Shown piece after piece: positions 1 through 7,460 of a stretch of 18,745 nucleotides of DNA. The notes beneath the pieces were generated by a model. That model worked only from the letters and a program-made list of their open reading frames with translations, was not told the DNA's origin and did not search any database. Source of the DNA: an uncultured Mucilaginibacter sp. (GTDB lineage: Bacteria; Bacteroidota; Bacteroidia; Sphingobacteriales; Sphingobacteriaceae). How positions within the stretch are numbered: position 1 is the first letter of the stretch; every line of letters starts with the position of its first letter. Location of the stretch: NCBI RefSeq assembly GCF_946479965.1, contig NZ_CAMLHX010000071.1, forward strand, positions 1-18,745, written 5' to 3'. Made by a program: the position numbers and the translations under genes.

Positions 1-320
1 ATAAAGGTGATGGATATGGCTTCAGATCCACCGCTAGTTACTATGATATCTTCGGGCGTAATATTATACCCGTTGCGGTTATAGTATTTGGTAAGCTGTT
101 GCCTGTAAGATAAAGTACCTTCAGACGGGGTATAGGCCCAAACCTTAAAATCTATATTTTTTATGGCGTTGATCATGCCCTCAGGCGTTTCTATGTCAGG
201 CTGACCGATGTTTAGATGATAAACCGTTTTGCCGTCCCGTTTAGCTTTATCAGCAAAAGGAGTTAGTTTACGGATAGGGGAAGCAGGCATTCGCTGACCC
301 TTTTTGGATATATTTGGCAT
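1..320 (-). CDS. PLP-dependent class I/II aminotransferase (N-terminal part)
   Basis: This is the first ~106 codons of a fold-type-I pyridoxal-phosphate aminotransferase; the rest lies beyond the left edge. The start is ATG at 320-318, giving MPNISKKGQRMPASPIRKL. Visible family features are the N-terminal segment leading to LNIGQPDIETPEG (the substrate-binding loop region of AspC/AspB-like enzymes), then AYTPSEGTLSYRQQL, the usual 'Y-x-x-x-x-G-x-x-x-L-R' step, and TSGGSEAI near the edge, which binds the PLP phosphate. Such enzymes transfer amino groups between amino acids and 2-oxoacids in the cytoplasm; aspartate/aromatic substrates are likely but the specificity-determining half is missing. 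The gene stands downstream of a terminator and has its own possible TAATTTTG -7 element at 333-326, so it is probably transcribed separately from the DUF1573 gene. Confidence 0.85.
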   Translation of the reverse strand, partial: MPNISKKGQRMPASPIRKLTPFADKAKRDGKTVYHLNIGQPDIETPEGMINAIKNIDFKVWAYTPSEGTLSYRQQLTKYYNRNGYNITPEDIIVTSGGSEAISITF

Positions 321-325
321 AAGCG

Positions 326-333
326 CAAAATTA
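326..333 (-). promoter_or_regulatory. Possible -7 element of the aminotransferase gene
   Basis: On the minus strand the sequence is TAATTTTG, which fits the Bacteroidota -7 consensus TAnnTTTG. It ends only five bases before the start codon, so the leader would be almost absent. I do not see a convincing TTTG at the -33 position, so this is a weak call. Confidence 0.3.
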
Positions 334-369
334 ATAAAAAGATAATACTGTGACGGATTTATACATAAC

Positions 370-400
370 AAAAAAACGGCCTCTGTTACCAGGGCCGTTT
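370..400 (-). terminator. Intrinsic terminator after the DUF1573 gene
   Basis: An 8-bp perfect stem (AAACGGCC at 374-381 with GGCCGTTT at 393-400) closes an 11-base loop. Read on the minus strand it is followed by a run of seven T (376-370). It lies about 60 bases past the DUF1573 stop codon and 50 bases before the aminotransferase start, so it separates those two minus-strand genes. Confidence 0.75.
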
Positions 401-462
401 CCAAAATATTTTTTGTGACCCTATCTCCCGGTTAAGAGATCAAGGGTGTGGTACTTAAACTC

Positions 463-870
463 TTAACGTGTGCTCGCTCCCGCGGCTGCCGCTGCGACTA
501 CTTCGCCTGATATTACAAGGTTTTTTGTTGGTGTTGTAGCGTTTGATGTAACTACAATAGCTTTGGTAAAACCGCCAAGTGCAGCTGCATTGTAAGTAAT
601 GGTTATAGTGCCTTTCTCGCCTTTTTTAACGGGAGTTTTGGTATAATCAGCAATGGTACAACCACATGTGGGCTGAACGCTGGTTAATATCAACGGCTGC
701 TCACCAATATTGGTAAACAAAAACTGTGTGGTAACCGGCTTACCCTGAGGTATTTTACCGAAGTCGTGTTTCTCTTCGTTAAACTTAAATTCCGCTTTGG
801 CACTACCTTGAGCAGCAGCGTTAAAAGCGAAGCCTAATACCACCGCGAAAATTAAAACTAATTTTTTCAT
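463..870 (-). CDS. DUF1573 family secreted protein
   Basis: A 135-residue protein with a clear Sec signal peptide (MKK plus a hydrophobic stretch, cleavage after about residue 20 at AAAQ). The mature part is a single immunoglobulin-like domain of the DUF1573 type: 'F-x-x-x-x-H-D-F-G-x-I-P-Q-G' near residues 30-43, 'F-x-F-T-N-I-G-x-x-P-L' near 50-60, and the hallmark P-T-C-G-C-T at residues 67-72, then 'V-x-x-G-E-K-G-T-I-T-I-T-Y'. The family is abundant in Bacteroidota and predicted to sit in the periplasm or at the cell surface; its biochemical role is not known. The C-terminus is an alanine-rich tail. The gene is monocistronic by the look of it, with a good promoter at 890-919 and a terminator at 370-400. 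It is divergent from the E1 gene, but nothing links the two functionally. Confidence 0.88.
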   Translation of the reverse strand: MKKLVLIFAVVLGFAFNAAAQGSAKAEFKFNEEKHDFGKIPQGKPVTTQFLFTNIGEQPLILTSVQPTCGCTIADYTKTPVKKGEKGTITITYNAAALGGFTKAIVVTSNATTPTKNLVISGEVVAAAAAGASTR

Positions 871-889
871 AATATCTGTTTGATTACCA

Positions 890-919
890 CAAATATAAAA
901 GGTTTAACCTAAAATCAAA
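890..919 (-). promoter_or_regulatory. Bacteroidota-type promoter of the DUF1573 gene
   Basis: On the minus strand TTTG (919-916) and TATATTTG (897-890) are separated by 18 bases, a good match to the TTTG-N19-TAnnTTTG pattern of the Bacteroidota primary sigma factor. The start codon is about 20 bases downstream. The spacer contains the dyad AGGTT-T-AACCT at 900-910. Confidence 0.6.
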
Positions 920-951
920 ACTAATACTTAATCAATAACAATAATAGAAGG

Positions 952-983
952 TTTAGGTATACTGATAGAATTTTATAATTTTA
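952..983 (+). promoter_or_regulatory. Possible promoter of the E1 gene
   Basis: TTTA (952-955) and TAATTTTA (976-983) are 20 bases apart, a near match to TTTG-N19-TAnnTTTG with a mismatch in each box. It lies 19 bases before the ATG. No Shine-Dalgarno sequence is present, only an A-rich leader, which is usual in this phylum. Confidence 0.3.
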
Positions 984-1002
984 CAATTCAAAAAAAAGAT
1001 TT

Positions 1003-3435
1003 ATGCCCGAAGCTGCAATTATAGATCGCGATAAATTTGACGTTGCCGAGCTTAGCTTTGACGACTTTAAATCTATTGTTGTAAATGATTATAGGATAGC
1101 TTACGAAAGCAGGCAGGCCAGTTTATTAGGCAGGCGCGAGGTGCTAACCGGCAAGGCAAAGTTCGGCATATTTGGCGATGGTAAAGAGATAGCACAGCTG
1201 GCCATGGCCAAGGCCTTCCGCAAGGGCGATTGGCGTGCAGGATATTATCGCGATCAGACTTTTATGTTTGCTACCGGGATGACCAATATGAAAGAGTTTT
1301 TTGCTCAATTATATGCTCATCCTGATACTGAGAAGGAACCTGCATCAGGCGGCAGGCAAATGAATTGCCATTATGGTACCCGCTTTGTTAATGCTGATGG
1401 CAGTTGGATAAACCAGGCAGAGGCGATGAATTGTGCGTCGGACATTTCAACCACCGGGGGCTCTATTCCGCGTTTACTGGGTTTGGCTTATGCCTCTAAA
1501 TTATATAGGCAGAACGAAGAACTGTCTGATCTTACCAATTTTTCTGTTAACGGCAATGAGGTAGCTTTCGGCACAATTGGTAACGGCGCTACATCCGAAG
1601 GTTTGTTTTTTGAGGTGTTGAATGCTGCCGGCATATTACAGGTGCCCATGGCGTTGTCTGTTTGGGATGATGCCTACGCAATTTCTGTCCCGGCAAGTTT
1701 ACAGACGGTAAAAGAAGATATATCTGAAGTTGTAAAAGGCTTCCAACGCGAAACCGGCACCAATGGTGTCGAGATATTTAAAGTGCGGGGCTGGGATTAC
1801 GTTGCCTTGTGCGAAACCTACGAGATTGCCATAAGGCTATGCCGTGAAGAACATGTGCCTGTTTTGATCCACGTTACAGAAATGACCCAGCCACAGGGGC
1901 ATTCAACTTCCGGATCCCACGAGCGCTATAAATCTGAGGAACGGTTAGAGTGGGAAGCTGAGCATGATTGCTTGCTGAAAATGCGCAAATGGATGCTCGA
2001 AGCTGCTATAGCAACCGAAGAAGAATTAGAGACATTAGAAGCCGCCGCCAAAAAAACCGTGCGTGGCTTTCAGCGTGAAGCATGGAATGAATTAGGTGCC
2101 GAAATAAAAACGGATATAGACGAAGCTGCCCGTTTATTGGATACGCTGGTTAACCAGTCGGTTTTTGGGGATGATATACATGTAATTGCAGCAGCTTTGC
2201 GTGCTTGCGTGGATCCCGGAAGAAAAGACGCTATAGCAGCTGCCAGAAAAGCATTGCGCTTAACTGCGTCTGAACCTACCGATGCCAGGGCGGCTTTGAG
2301 TAAGTGGCTTGCATCTGAGAATAAGAAGAATTACCAAAGATTTAATACCAAGCTGTTTTCGGATACGCCGGAATCTCCGTTAAAAATTGAAGCGATACCG
2401 GCAGTATACGAGCCTAACGCCCGCATGTTGGATGGCCGTGAGATACTCAATGCTTGTTTTGATGCTAATTTTGAGCGCGATAAGGCTATTGTAGCCTTTG
2501 GCGAGGATCTGGGCGCTATTGGCGACGTTAACCAAGGGTTCGCGGGCTTACAGGCCAAGTATGGCGATCTGCGGATCTCTGATACCGGTATCAGAGAAAC
2601 ATCAATAATAGGGCAGGGTATGGGCATGGCGATGCGTGGTTTACGCCCCATTGCCGAGATTCAATACATGGACTACCTGCTATACGGCGTAACCGTTATA
2701 AGCGATGACCTGGCCAGCTTAAGCTACCGCACGGCGGGTGGCCAAAAGGCTCCGCTTATTATACGTACACGCGGGCACCGTCTGGAAGGTATATGGCACT
2801 CCGGCTCGCCGATGGGCATGATATTGAGCACCATGCGGGGGCTGCACATATGCGTTCCGCGGGATATGACGCAAGCCGCGGGTATGTACAATACGCTTTT
2901 ACGTGGCGATGAGCCTGCTATTGTAATTGAGTGCCTTAACGGTTATCGTTTAAAGGAAAAGATGCCTGCCAATGTAGGCGAGTTCACTGTTCCGTTAGGT
3001 AAGGCCGAACTAATGCGCGAGGGCAGCGATATTACCATAGTGTCGTACGGATCAACGCTTCGTATTGTGATGGAAGCTGCGGATGAATTGCAGGAAATGG
3101 GTATTAATGTTGAGGTGGTTGATCCGCAAACCTTGTATCCTTTTGATACAGAGAATTTATGCGGAAACTCATTAAGCAAAACCAATAAACTGCTTGTTGT
3201 TGATGAGGACCTGCCGGGAGCAGCATCAGCCTATATATTGCAAAAGGTTATTGAAGGGCAAAAAGGATATTACATGTTAGACTGTCCGCCTAAAACTCTT
3301 TGTGCTAAGGATCATCGCCCACCATACGGATCAGACGGCGACTATTACACCAAGCCTTCTATCGATGATGTAATAGAAGCGGTGTATAGCATGGTAAGCG
3401 ATAGTGATCCTGTCAAGTTCCCGCCCATATATTAA
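1003..3435 (+). CDS. Fused alpha/beta E1 component of a 2-oxoacid dehydrogenase
   Basis: An 810-residue thiamine-diphosphate enzyme with the E1 alpha subunit (about residues 30-330) joined through a linker of roughly 130 residues to the E1 beta subunit (about 465-800). E1 decarboxylates a 2-oxoacid and passes the acyl group to the lipoyl domain of E2. Alpha-half landmarks are YYRDQTFMF (81-89), GGRQMNCHYG (116-125), the cofactor segment G-N-G-A-T-S-E-G (193-200) with W-D-D-A-Y-A-I-S (221-228), and GHSTSGSHERY (299-309). Beta-half landmarks are FGEDLG (499-504), RPIAEIQYMDYL (548-559) and WHSGSPMG (598-605). The classic TPP motif is GDG...NN; here it reads GNG...DD. The canonical branched-chain fusion is about 660 residues, so this belongs to the longer Bacteroidota type. 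Substrate (pyruvate, branched-chain 2-oxoacids or other) cannot be told from sequence, and no E2 or E3 gene is nearby. The start is the only sensible ATG, and a strong terminator follows the stop. Confidence 0.9.
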   Translation: MPEAAIIDRDKFDVAELSFDDFKSIVVNDYRIAYESRQASLLGRREVLTGKAKFGIFGDGKEIAQLAMAKAFRKGDWRAGYYRDQTFMFATGMTNMKEFFAQLYAHPDTEKEPASGGRQMNCHYGTRFVNADGSWINQAEAMNCASDISTTGGSIPRLLGLAYASKLYRQNEELSDLTNFSVNGNEVAFGTIGNGATSEGLFFEVLNAAGILQVPMALSVWDDAYAISVPASLQTVKEDISEVVKGFQRETGTNGVEIFKVRGWDYVALCETYEIAIRLCREEHVPVLIHVTEMTQPQGHSTSGSHERYKSEERLEWEAEHDCLLKMRKWMLEAAIATEEELETLEAAAKKTVRGFQREAWNELGAEIKTDIDEAARLLDTLVNQSVFGDDIHVIAAALRACVDPGRKDAIAAARKALRLTASEPTDARAALSKWLASENKKNYQRFNTKLFSDTPESPLKIEAIPAVYEPNARMLDGREILNACFDANFERDKAIVAFGEDLGAIGDVNQGFAGLQAKYGDLRISDTGIRETSIIGQGMGMAMRGLRPIAEIQYMDYLLYGVTVISDDLASLSYRTAGGQKAPLIIRTRGHRLEGIWHSGSPMGMILSTMRGLHICVPRDMTQAAGMYNTLLRGDEPAIVIECLNGYRLKEKMPANVGEFTVPLGKAELMREGSDITIVSYGSTLRIVMEAADELQEMGINVEVVDPQTLYPFDTENLCGNSLSKTNKLLVVDEDLPGAASAYILQKVIEGQKGYYMLDCPPKTLCAKDHRPPYGSDGDYYTKPSIDDVIEAVYSMVSDSDPVKFPPIY

Positions 3436-3438
3436 GGG

Positions 3439-3552
3439 TGTTGCAGAAATATATACAACACTTTGCAACACCTGCAACAGTGTTTTTTATATATAATTGA
3501 TTACTAATGCTTTGTGAATATTGCTTGTTGTAACATGCAACACTTTGCAACA
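3439..3552 (+). repeat. Cluster of TGCAACA heptamers between two genes
   Basis: The 152-base gap after the E1 gene holds four direct copies of TGCAACA (3464-3470, 3473-3479, 3536-3542, 3546-3552) and one inverted copy (TGTTGCA, 3439-3445). The copies form two pairs with 9- and 10-base periods. The 15-mer CAACACTTTGCAACA is exactly repeated at 3456-3470 and 3538-3552. The first pair is part of the terminator hairpin; the second pair is not. Confidence 0.8.
3457..3488 (+). terminator. Intrinsic terminator after the E1 gene
   Basis: AACACT+TTGCA (3457-3467) pairs with TGCAA+AGTGTT (3473-3477 and 3479-3484), an 11-bp stem with one bulged C at 3478 and the 5-base loop ACACC. It runs straight into TTTTTT (3483-3488). 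It begins 22 bases after the stop codon. Confidence 0.75.
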
Positions 3553-3587
3553 GATTAACCGTAATTATAAAGCGTAAAACCAACCAA

Positions 3588-4310
3588 ATGAGAAACCTTA
3601 TCATTACACTTTTGCTGGGCTTTTCAGGCTTACAAGCTTCGGCTCAGGTAACCGGGCAAATACGTCAGAGCAATATGCCTTTAGATACGTCTATGCTTGT
3701 GTACGACGAGCAAGGAAATGCTTTAAAGTATTATCAGTATACTAAGTTGATAAACTCCGGAGATTACACCTTAAGAGGCAAAGGTGCTCCGGGTGCACCC
3801 GGCGGTAAAGTTATGCTCGTAAAAATGCCGGAGGAGCAAAAGGCAATGATGGCTGAGATGGTAAAACGCTTTGCGTCTATTAAAACCGGTGTTTTAGCAG
3901 AAGGAAATACGCTTGATGTAAATCCTTTAAAAAATGCCATTGAACAGGAAAATTTTGATGGAAAAGCCATAGTGATGGTGTTTTGGGGGGTAGAATGCCC
4001 ACCATGTACAGAAAGCTTTGAAACCATAAACGGTATTCTTAAGGAGCTTAAAAATCCGAATCTCGTTTCGATAGGCATTACCAGCGATAACAAAGACGAT
4101 GCTACAGAAAAATTGAAACAGAAACCATTGTTAACTACGCATTCATTAACCTATGCATATAAAGTTAGCGGCGCGTATGGTATATATGAATTTCCAACTT
4201 ATGTAATTACTGATAAAAATCACGTAATAAAACTTGCTATGACAGGCTCTTCACCTTTTACCTTTCCAGCCTTTAAAACAACACTTAAGGCCGTGCTCGA
4301 GAGCAAATAA
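3588..4310 (+). CDS. Secreted thioredoxin-fold (TlpA/AhpC-TSA-like) thiol-disulfide protein
   Basis: A 240-residue protein with a Sec signal peptide (hydrophobic core residues 3-14, cleavage near ASAQ, 17-20). The thioredoxin fold occupies about residues 115-240: the strand IVMVFWGVE leads into the active site C-P-P-C at 137-140, and the cis-proline loop is E-F-P-T-Y (Pro203). Both active-site cysteines are present, so it should be redox active in the periplasm, either as a reductant for other proteins (TlpA/ResA type) or in oxidative folding. The N-terminal ~90 residues are a beta-rich extension with the Gly/Pro patch GAPGAPGG (66-73); its role is unknown. There is no lipobox. The ATG at 3588 has no Shine-Dalgarno. 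It follows the E1 terminator, so it needs its own promoter, which I could not place confidently. It converges on the M1 peptidase gene with only 36 bases between the stops. Confidence 0.82.
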   Translation: MRNLIITLLLGFSGLQASAQVTGQIRQSNMPLDTSMLVYDEQGNALKYYQYTKLINSGDYTLRGKGAPGAPGGKVMLVKMPEEQKAMMAEMVKRFASIKTGVLAEGNTLDVNPLKNAIEQENFDGKAIVMVFWGVECPPCTESFETINGILKELKNPNLVSIGITSDNKDDATEKLKQKPLLTTHSLTYAYKVSGAYGIYEFPTYVITDKNHVIKLAMTGSSPFTFPAFKTTLKAVLESK

Positions 4311-4346
4311 ATCGTCATTCTGTTTCACACACCGGTGGGGCAAACG

Positions 4347-6344
4347 CTACTTAACAGTTAAACTGTTATTCGCCCTGTTCACATCCGGCAACGCTGCATC
4401 AGGGTCAATGCTAACGCTCTCCACAACTGAAGTGGAGGGAATAATGAAAGTGGTGGCTTTGTTCTGTAGCCAGGTCTCAACCGGTAATTTCATCCGTACC
4501 TTAGTGCCGTCTTTCATCTTAGCTTCAATGCTAAACGGCATGGCCATAGCTTCCTTATTGGCAACTATCACCTCAACACCATTTTTAGCATCGCCATTAA
4601 CATACTTAGCGCTGATGAGCGCCAGATCAAGCTTGTAATTGTTCAAAAACCATCCCCGCCAAAACCAGGCTAGGTCCTCACCGCCGGCGTTCTCCATGGC
4701 CCGGTAAAAGTCATCGGGTTGGGGGTGCTTATAGGCCCATTTGCGTATGTAATTGCTAAATGCATAGTCAAAGCGGTCCTTACCCAATACCTGCTCGCGC
4801 AGCAATATCAAACCAAAGGCGGGCTTAAAATAGGTGAGGGGATGGCGATACTTTTCTGCTATTGCGTCAGGATAACTATTAATGACAGGCGAAGCAGGGT
4901 CAATAATATCGGGGATTATCTCATCAGCAGGATTGCCGCCGCCGGGGGCATACTCGCCGTCTCGTTTGGGAGCGTATTCGCCTTTGTTGATGACATCAGA
5001 CGCATATACGTCAATAAATGTGTTAAAGCCCTCGTCCATCCATGCAAAACGCCGTTCATTAGATCCCACTATCATCGGGAACCAGTTATGGCCAATCTCG
5101 TGCGCTGTTACCCAGAATAGTTCCTTCCCCTTATCGTTAATGCCATCAAACAAAATGCCCGGATACTCCATGCCACCTGCTATTCCGGCCTCGTTTATAG
5201 CGGCCGGATAAGGATAGGGGAACCATTTGGTGGAGAAGTACTCCACCGCGCCCTTCAGATATTCGGTAGAGCGGCCCCAGGCATCGTTACCGGCGCTCTC
5301 AACCGGGTAAACAGACATGGAAATGGACTTTTTACCACCCGGTAGATTGATCCTTGCCGCATCCCACATAAACGCACGCGAAGCGCCGAAGGCTACATCG
5401 CGGGTATTCTGCATTTTAAAGTGCCAGGTAAGCGTACCCTTGTTCACTGGTCGGGAGGAAGGGTCGGTAACCTCCTGCGCTGTGCGTATCATAATGGTTT
5501 TGTCGCTGTTGCGGGCGGCAGCCAGGCGGTTTACCTGTTTAACGGTCAGCACTTCTGCAGGGTTAATCAATTCGCCGGAACCGGCAACAATCATATCCCA
5601 GGGCACGGTTACGCGGTAATCAATATCACCATACTCGCAGTAAAACTCGCCACTGCCTACAAATGGCAGGGTATCCCAGCCGTTCGAATCATCATAAACG
5701 CACATGCGGGGAAACCACTGCGCTATTTCGAAGATGGTACCATTCTTTGTTTGGGTATAATCTGTACGGCCGCCAAAAGCGCCCGGAATAGTATAATGAT
5801 AGTTGATCAGCAGGTTGATCTTACCGCCCTTTGCAGCCAATGCCGATGGCAGGCGAATTTGCATGCGTGTATCGGTAATAACGTAATTAGCCTTCTGCAC
5901 TTTGCCATTAATTGAAATGGAAACCGACTCAATAATATAACCATCAGTATGCTGATCAGGCTTGGGCTGGTTGCCGGTAACAAAGTTGGAGCGTGCATCC
6001 TTTTTATAAGTGTTCTGATCCATTTGCAACCACAGGTAGCCCAAAGCATCCGGACTGTTGTTGGTATAGGTTATATTTTCGGCACAGGTAAGTAGTTTGC
6101 TTGCTGTGTCGATCTTAGCTTTTAACACATAGTCGGCGCGGTTTTGCCAGTACTTAGGACCGGGCTCGCCATTAGCAGAATGGAATTCATTGCCCTTTTC
6201 GGTATAAAATGGCGGTGAAAACAGTGCCGATGGATTGTAATTAGATTTGATGGTATCGGTTGATGTATTGCTTGGCTTGCGTTGGGCCTGTGCTATAGAA
6301 AGCCAGCAGAATAAAGCCAACAGAGATAGAAGTCTAAGTTTCAT
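4347..6344 (-). CDS. Secreted M1 family zinc metallopeptidase
   Basis: A 665-residue exported aminopeptidase-like enzyme. The signal peptide is residues 1-20 ([14 protein letters not shown]..., cleavage around AQAQ). An N-terminal beta-saddle domain covers about 60-330. The catalytic domain carries G-G-M-E-Y-P-G (390-396, the counterpart of the GAMEN substrate-binding loop), the zinc site H-E-I-G-H (415-419) and the third ligand Glu438 in W-M-D-E-G-F, spaced exactly HEXXH-x18-E as in gluzincins. Tyr499 in A-E-K-Y-R is a candidate for the transition-state tyrosine. All catalytic residues are intact. M1 enzymes remove N-terminal residues from peptides; location here should be periplasm or cell surface. 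The last ~100 residues form a small beta domain. It lies 46 bases downstream of the Ppx/GppA gene on the same strand, possibly co-transcribed, and ends convergently with the thioredoxin-like gene. Confidence 0.9.
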   Translation of the reverse strand: MKLRLLSLLALFCWLSIAQAQRKPSNTSTDTIKSNYNPSALFSPPFYTEKGNEFHSANGEPGPKYWQNRADYVLKAKIDTASKLLTCAENITYTNNSPDALGYLWLQMDQNTYKKDARSNFVTGNQPKPDQHTDGYIIESVSISINGKVQKANYVITDTRMQIRLPSALAAKGGKINLLINYHYTIPGAFGGRTDYTQTKNGTIFEIAQWFPRMCVYDDSNGWDTLPFVGSGEFYCEYGDIDYRVTVPWDMIVAGSGELINPAEVLTVKQVNRLAAARNSDKTIMIRTAQEVTDPSSRPVNKGTLTWHFKMQNTRDVAFGASRAFMWDAARINLPGGKKSISMSVYPVESAGNDAWGRSTEYLKGAVEYFSTKWFPYPYPAAINEAGIAGGMEYPGILFDGINDKGKELFWVTAHEIGHNWFPMIVGSNERRFAWMDEGFNTFIDVYASDVINKGEYAPKRDGEYAPGGGNPADEIIPDIIDPASPVINSYPDAIAEKYRHPLTYFKPAFGLILLREQVLGKDRFDYAFSNYIRKWAYKHPQPDDFYRAMENAGGEDLAWFWRGWFLNNYKLDLALISAKYVNGDAKNGVEVIVANKEAMAMPFSIEAKMKDGTKVRMKLPVETWLQNKATTFIIPSTSVVESVSIDPDAALPDVNRANNSLTVK

Positions 6345-6390
6345 GCGTATCAGTTAAGGATAGCAATATACAAAAACAGGTGTACTCAAG

Positions 6391-7320
6391 CTATAATATA
6401 TCAGCCAAAATGCCTTCTTTAAGCGAGTTGGTGCAAAGCTGAACGTTGCTTACGTTAAGCTTATCCATAACAAAACGAGTAAGTAATGATGCCACCACTA
6501 TCATATCAACCCGAATGGATACAATACCCTCCATACTTTTACGCTGTTGATGCGATGATGCGATGAGTTTATCAGTAACAGCTATTAGCACTTTGGTTTC
6601 AAACAGATAGTTTTTGATACTTTTCAAATTGAATGGCTTATGCTTGTCCAACTCAATTATTTCAGCAAAGGTTTCGAACGCGCCCGATGAACCTATAATG
6701 GTTTCCACATTATATTGTTTACCGGCTTCAAAAAGCGGTGCAAGTTTTTCTTCCAGATAGCTGCGCAGATCAGCGATAGCGGAAGAGGGGATAGGGTCAA
6801 CCTGGTGAAACTTATCCATTAATCGTGCGGCACCTATCTCAAAGCTCTGCTTCCAAAATATCTCATCAGCATTACATAAAATAAACTCCACACTGCCGCC
6901 ACCAATATCTATTATAAGCGATGTTTGCGCACCCAGGCTGCCGGCCAGTTTAACGCCCTTATAAATGTAAGCTGCCTCCTGTTCGCCGTTTATCAATTCT
7001 ATTTTGATGCCGGTTAAAGCCTGTACCTTATCAATAAATTCTTGCCCATTAGCGGCATTGCGCAGTGCTGAGGTTGCTACCGCCCGCAGGCTATCAACGC
7101 TGCTGTTGGCTATGTCTTGCTCATATTGCTGCATGGCATCAATACCGCGTTGAAAAGCAGCCGGAACAATAATCCCTTTATTGATACCTCCTTCGCCCAG
7201 TTTAACCGATAAGCTTTTGTGCACGAGTTCTGTGTAAGAAACGGTGATGCCCTGGGCGATAAGTAAATGAAAAGTATTGGTGCCGAGGTCCATTACGGCG
7301 ACAGTTTTTTGCTGACTCAT
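6391..7320 (-). CDS. Ppx/GppA family phosphatase (exopolyphosphatase-like)
   Basis: A 309-residue cytoplasmic protein of the ASKHA ATPase superfamily. The first phosphate-binding motif is V-M-D-L-G-T-N-T-F-H-L-L (9-20), followed by A-T-S-A-L-R-N-A-x-N-G (82-92), N-G-E-Q-E-A (111-116, the catalytic glutamate region) and the second phosphate motif I-D-I-G-G-G-S-V-E-F (137-146). These proteins hydrolyse inorganic polyphosphate and/or pppGpp. The length fits the short, two-domain Ppx type lacking the C-terminal HD-like domains of E. coli Ppx (about 510 residues), so it is a 'Ppx1-like' short form. The ATG at 7320 is preceded, two bases away, by a 5-bp hairpin (ACGGG/CCCGT) instead of a ribosome binding site. 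The M1 peptidase gene follows after 46 bases; I know of no functional link. Confidence 0.88.
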   Translation of the reverse strand: MSQQKTVAVMDLGTNTFHLLIAQGITVSYTELVHKSLSVKLGEGGINKGIIVPAAFQRGIDAMQQYEQDIANSSVDSLRAVATSALRNAANGQEFIDKVQALTGIKIELINGEQEAAYIYKGVKLAGSLGAQTSLIIDIGGGSVEFILCNADEIFWKQSFEIGAARLMDKFHQVDPIPSSAIADLRSYLEEKLAPLFEAGKQYNVETIIGSSGAFETFAEIIELDKHKPFNLKSIKNYLFETKVLIAVTDKLIASSHQQRKSMEGIVSIRVDMIVVASLLTRFVMDKLNVSNVQLCTNSLKEGILADIL

Positions 7321-7345
7321 AAACGGGTTTGTGCCCGTAATAATG

Positions 7346-7376
7346 CAAAAAATAAATTAATGTTTTAAACTTCAAA
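7346..7376 (-). promoter_or_regulatory. Possible promoter of the Ppx/GppA gene
   Basis: On the minus strand TTTG (7376-7373) is followed after 18 bases by TATTTTTTG (7354-7346), which is the -7 consensus TAnnTTTG with one extra T. It lies about 25 bases ahead of the start codon and downstream of the terminator at 7408-7444, where a new promoter is expected. Confidence 0.4.
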
Positions 7377-7407
7377 AATTTCGCAATAATCTACTTGGTA
7401 AAATAGA

Positions 7408-7444
7408 AAAAGCGCCGTGTCCTGTCACAAGGAGCGGCGCTTTT
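7408..7444 (-). terminator. Strong intrinsic terminator after the DUF4153-like gene
   Basis: AAAAGCGCCG (7408-7417) pairs perfectly with CGGCGCTTTT (7435-7444), and the interior adds TCCT/AGGA around a six-base loop. On the minus strand the stem ends in a TTTTT tract followed by CTATTTT. It lies 17 bases past the DUF4153-like stop codon. The stem is symmetrical but only the minus strand has a transcript that needs stopping here. Confidence 0.85.
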
Positions 7445-7460
7445 CAATTTTAGCAGGTTT

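Noticed and set aside
431..467. Inverted repeat GTTAAGAG...CTCTTAAC around the DUF1573 stop codon
   Set aside because: The stem is AT-rich with a 21-base loop and no T tract; the better terminator is at 370-400.
3413..3604. Minus-strand open frame of 63 codons across the E1-thioredoxin gap
   Set aside because: It runs antisense through the E1 stop, the terminator and the TGCAACA repeats, and shows no domain or signal features; its composition reflects the repeats.
4353..4367. Perfect dyad AACAGTT-A-AACTGTT between the convergent thioredoxin-like and M1 genes
   Set aside because: It lies inside the last codons of the M1 gene and has no T tract in either direction, so I do not call it a terminator.
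4719..5211. Plus-strand open frames of 109-164 codons antisense to the M1 peptidase (also 5317-5915)
   Set aside because: They lie wholly within a well-conserved coding gene on the other strand and show no recognisable protein features; they are shadow frames.
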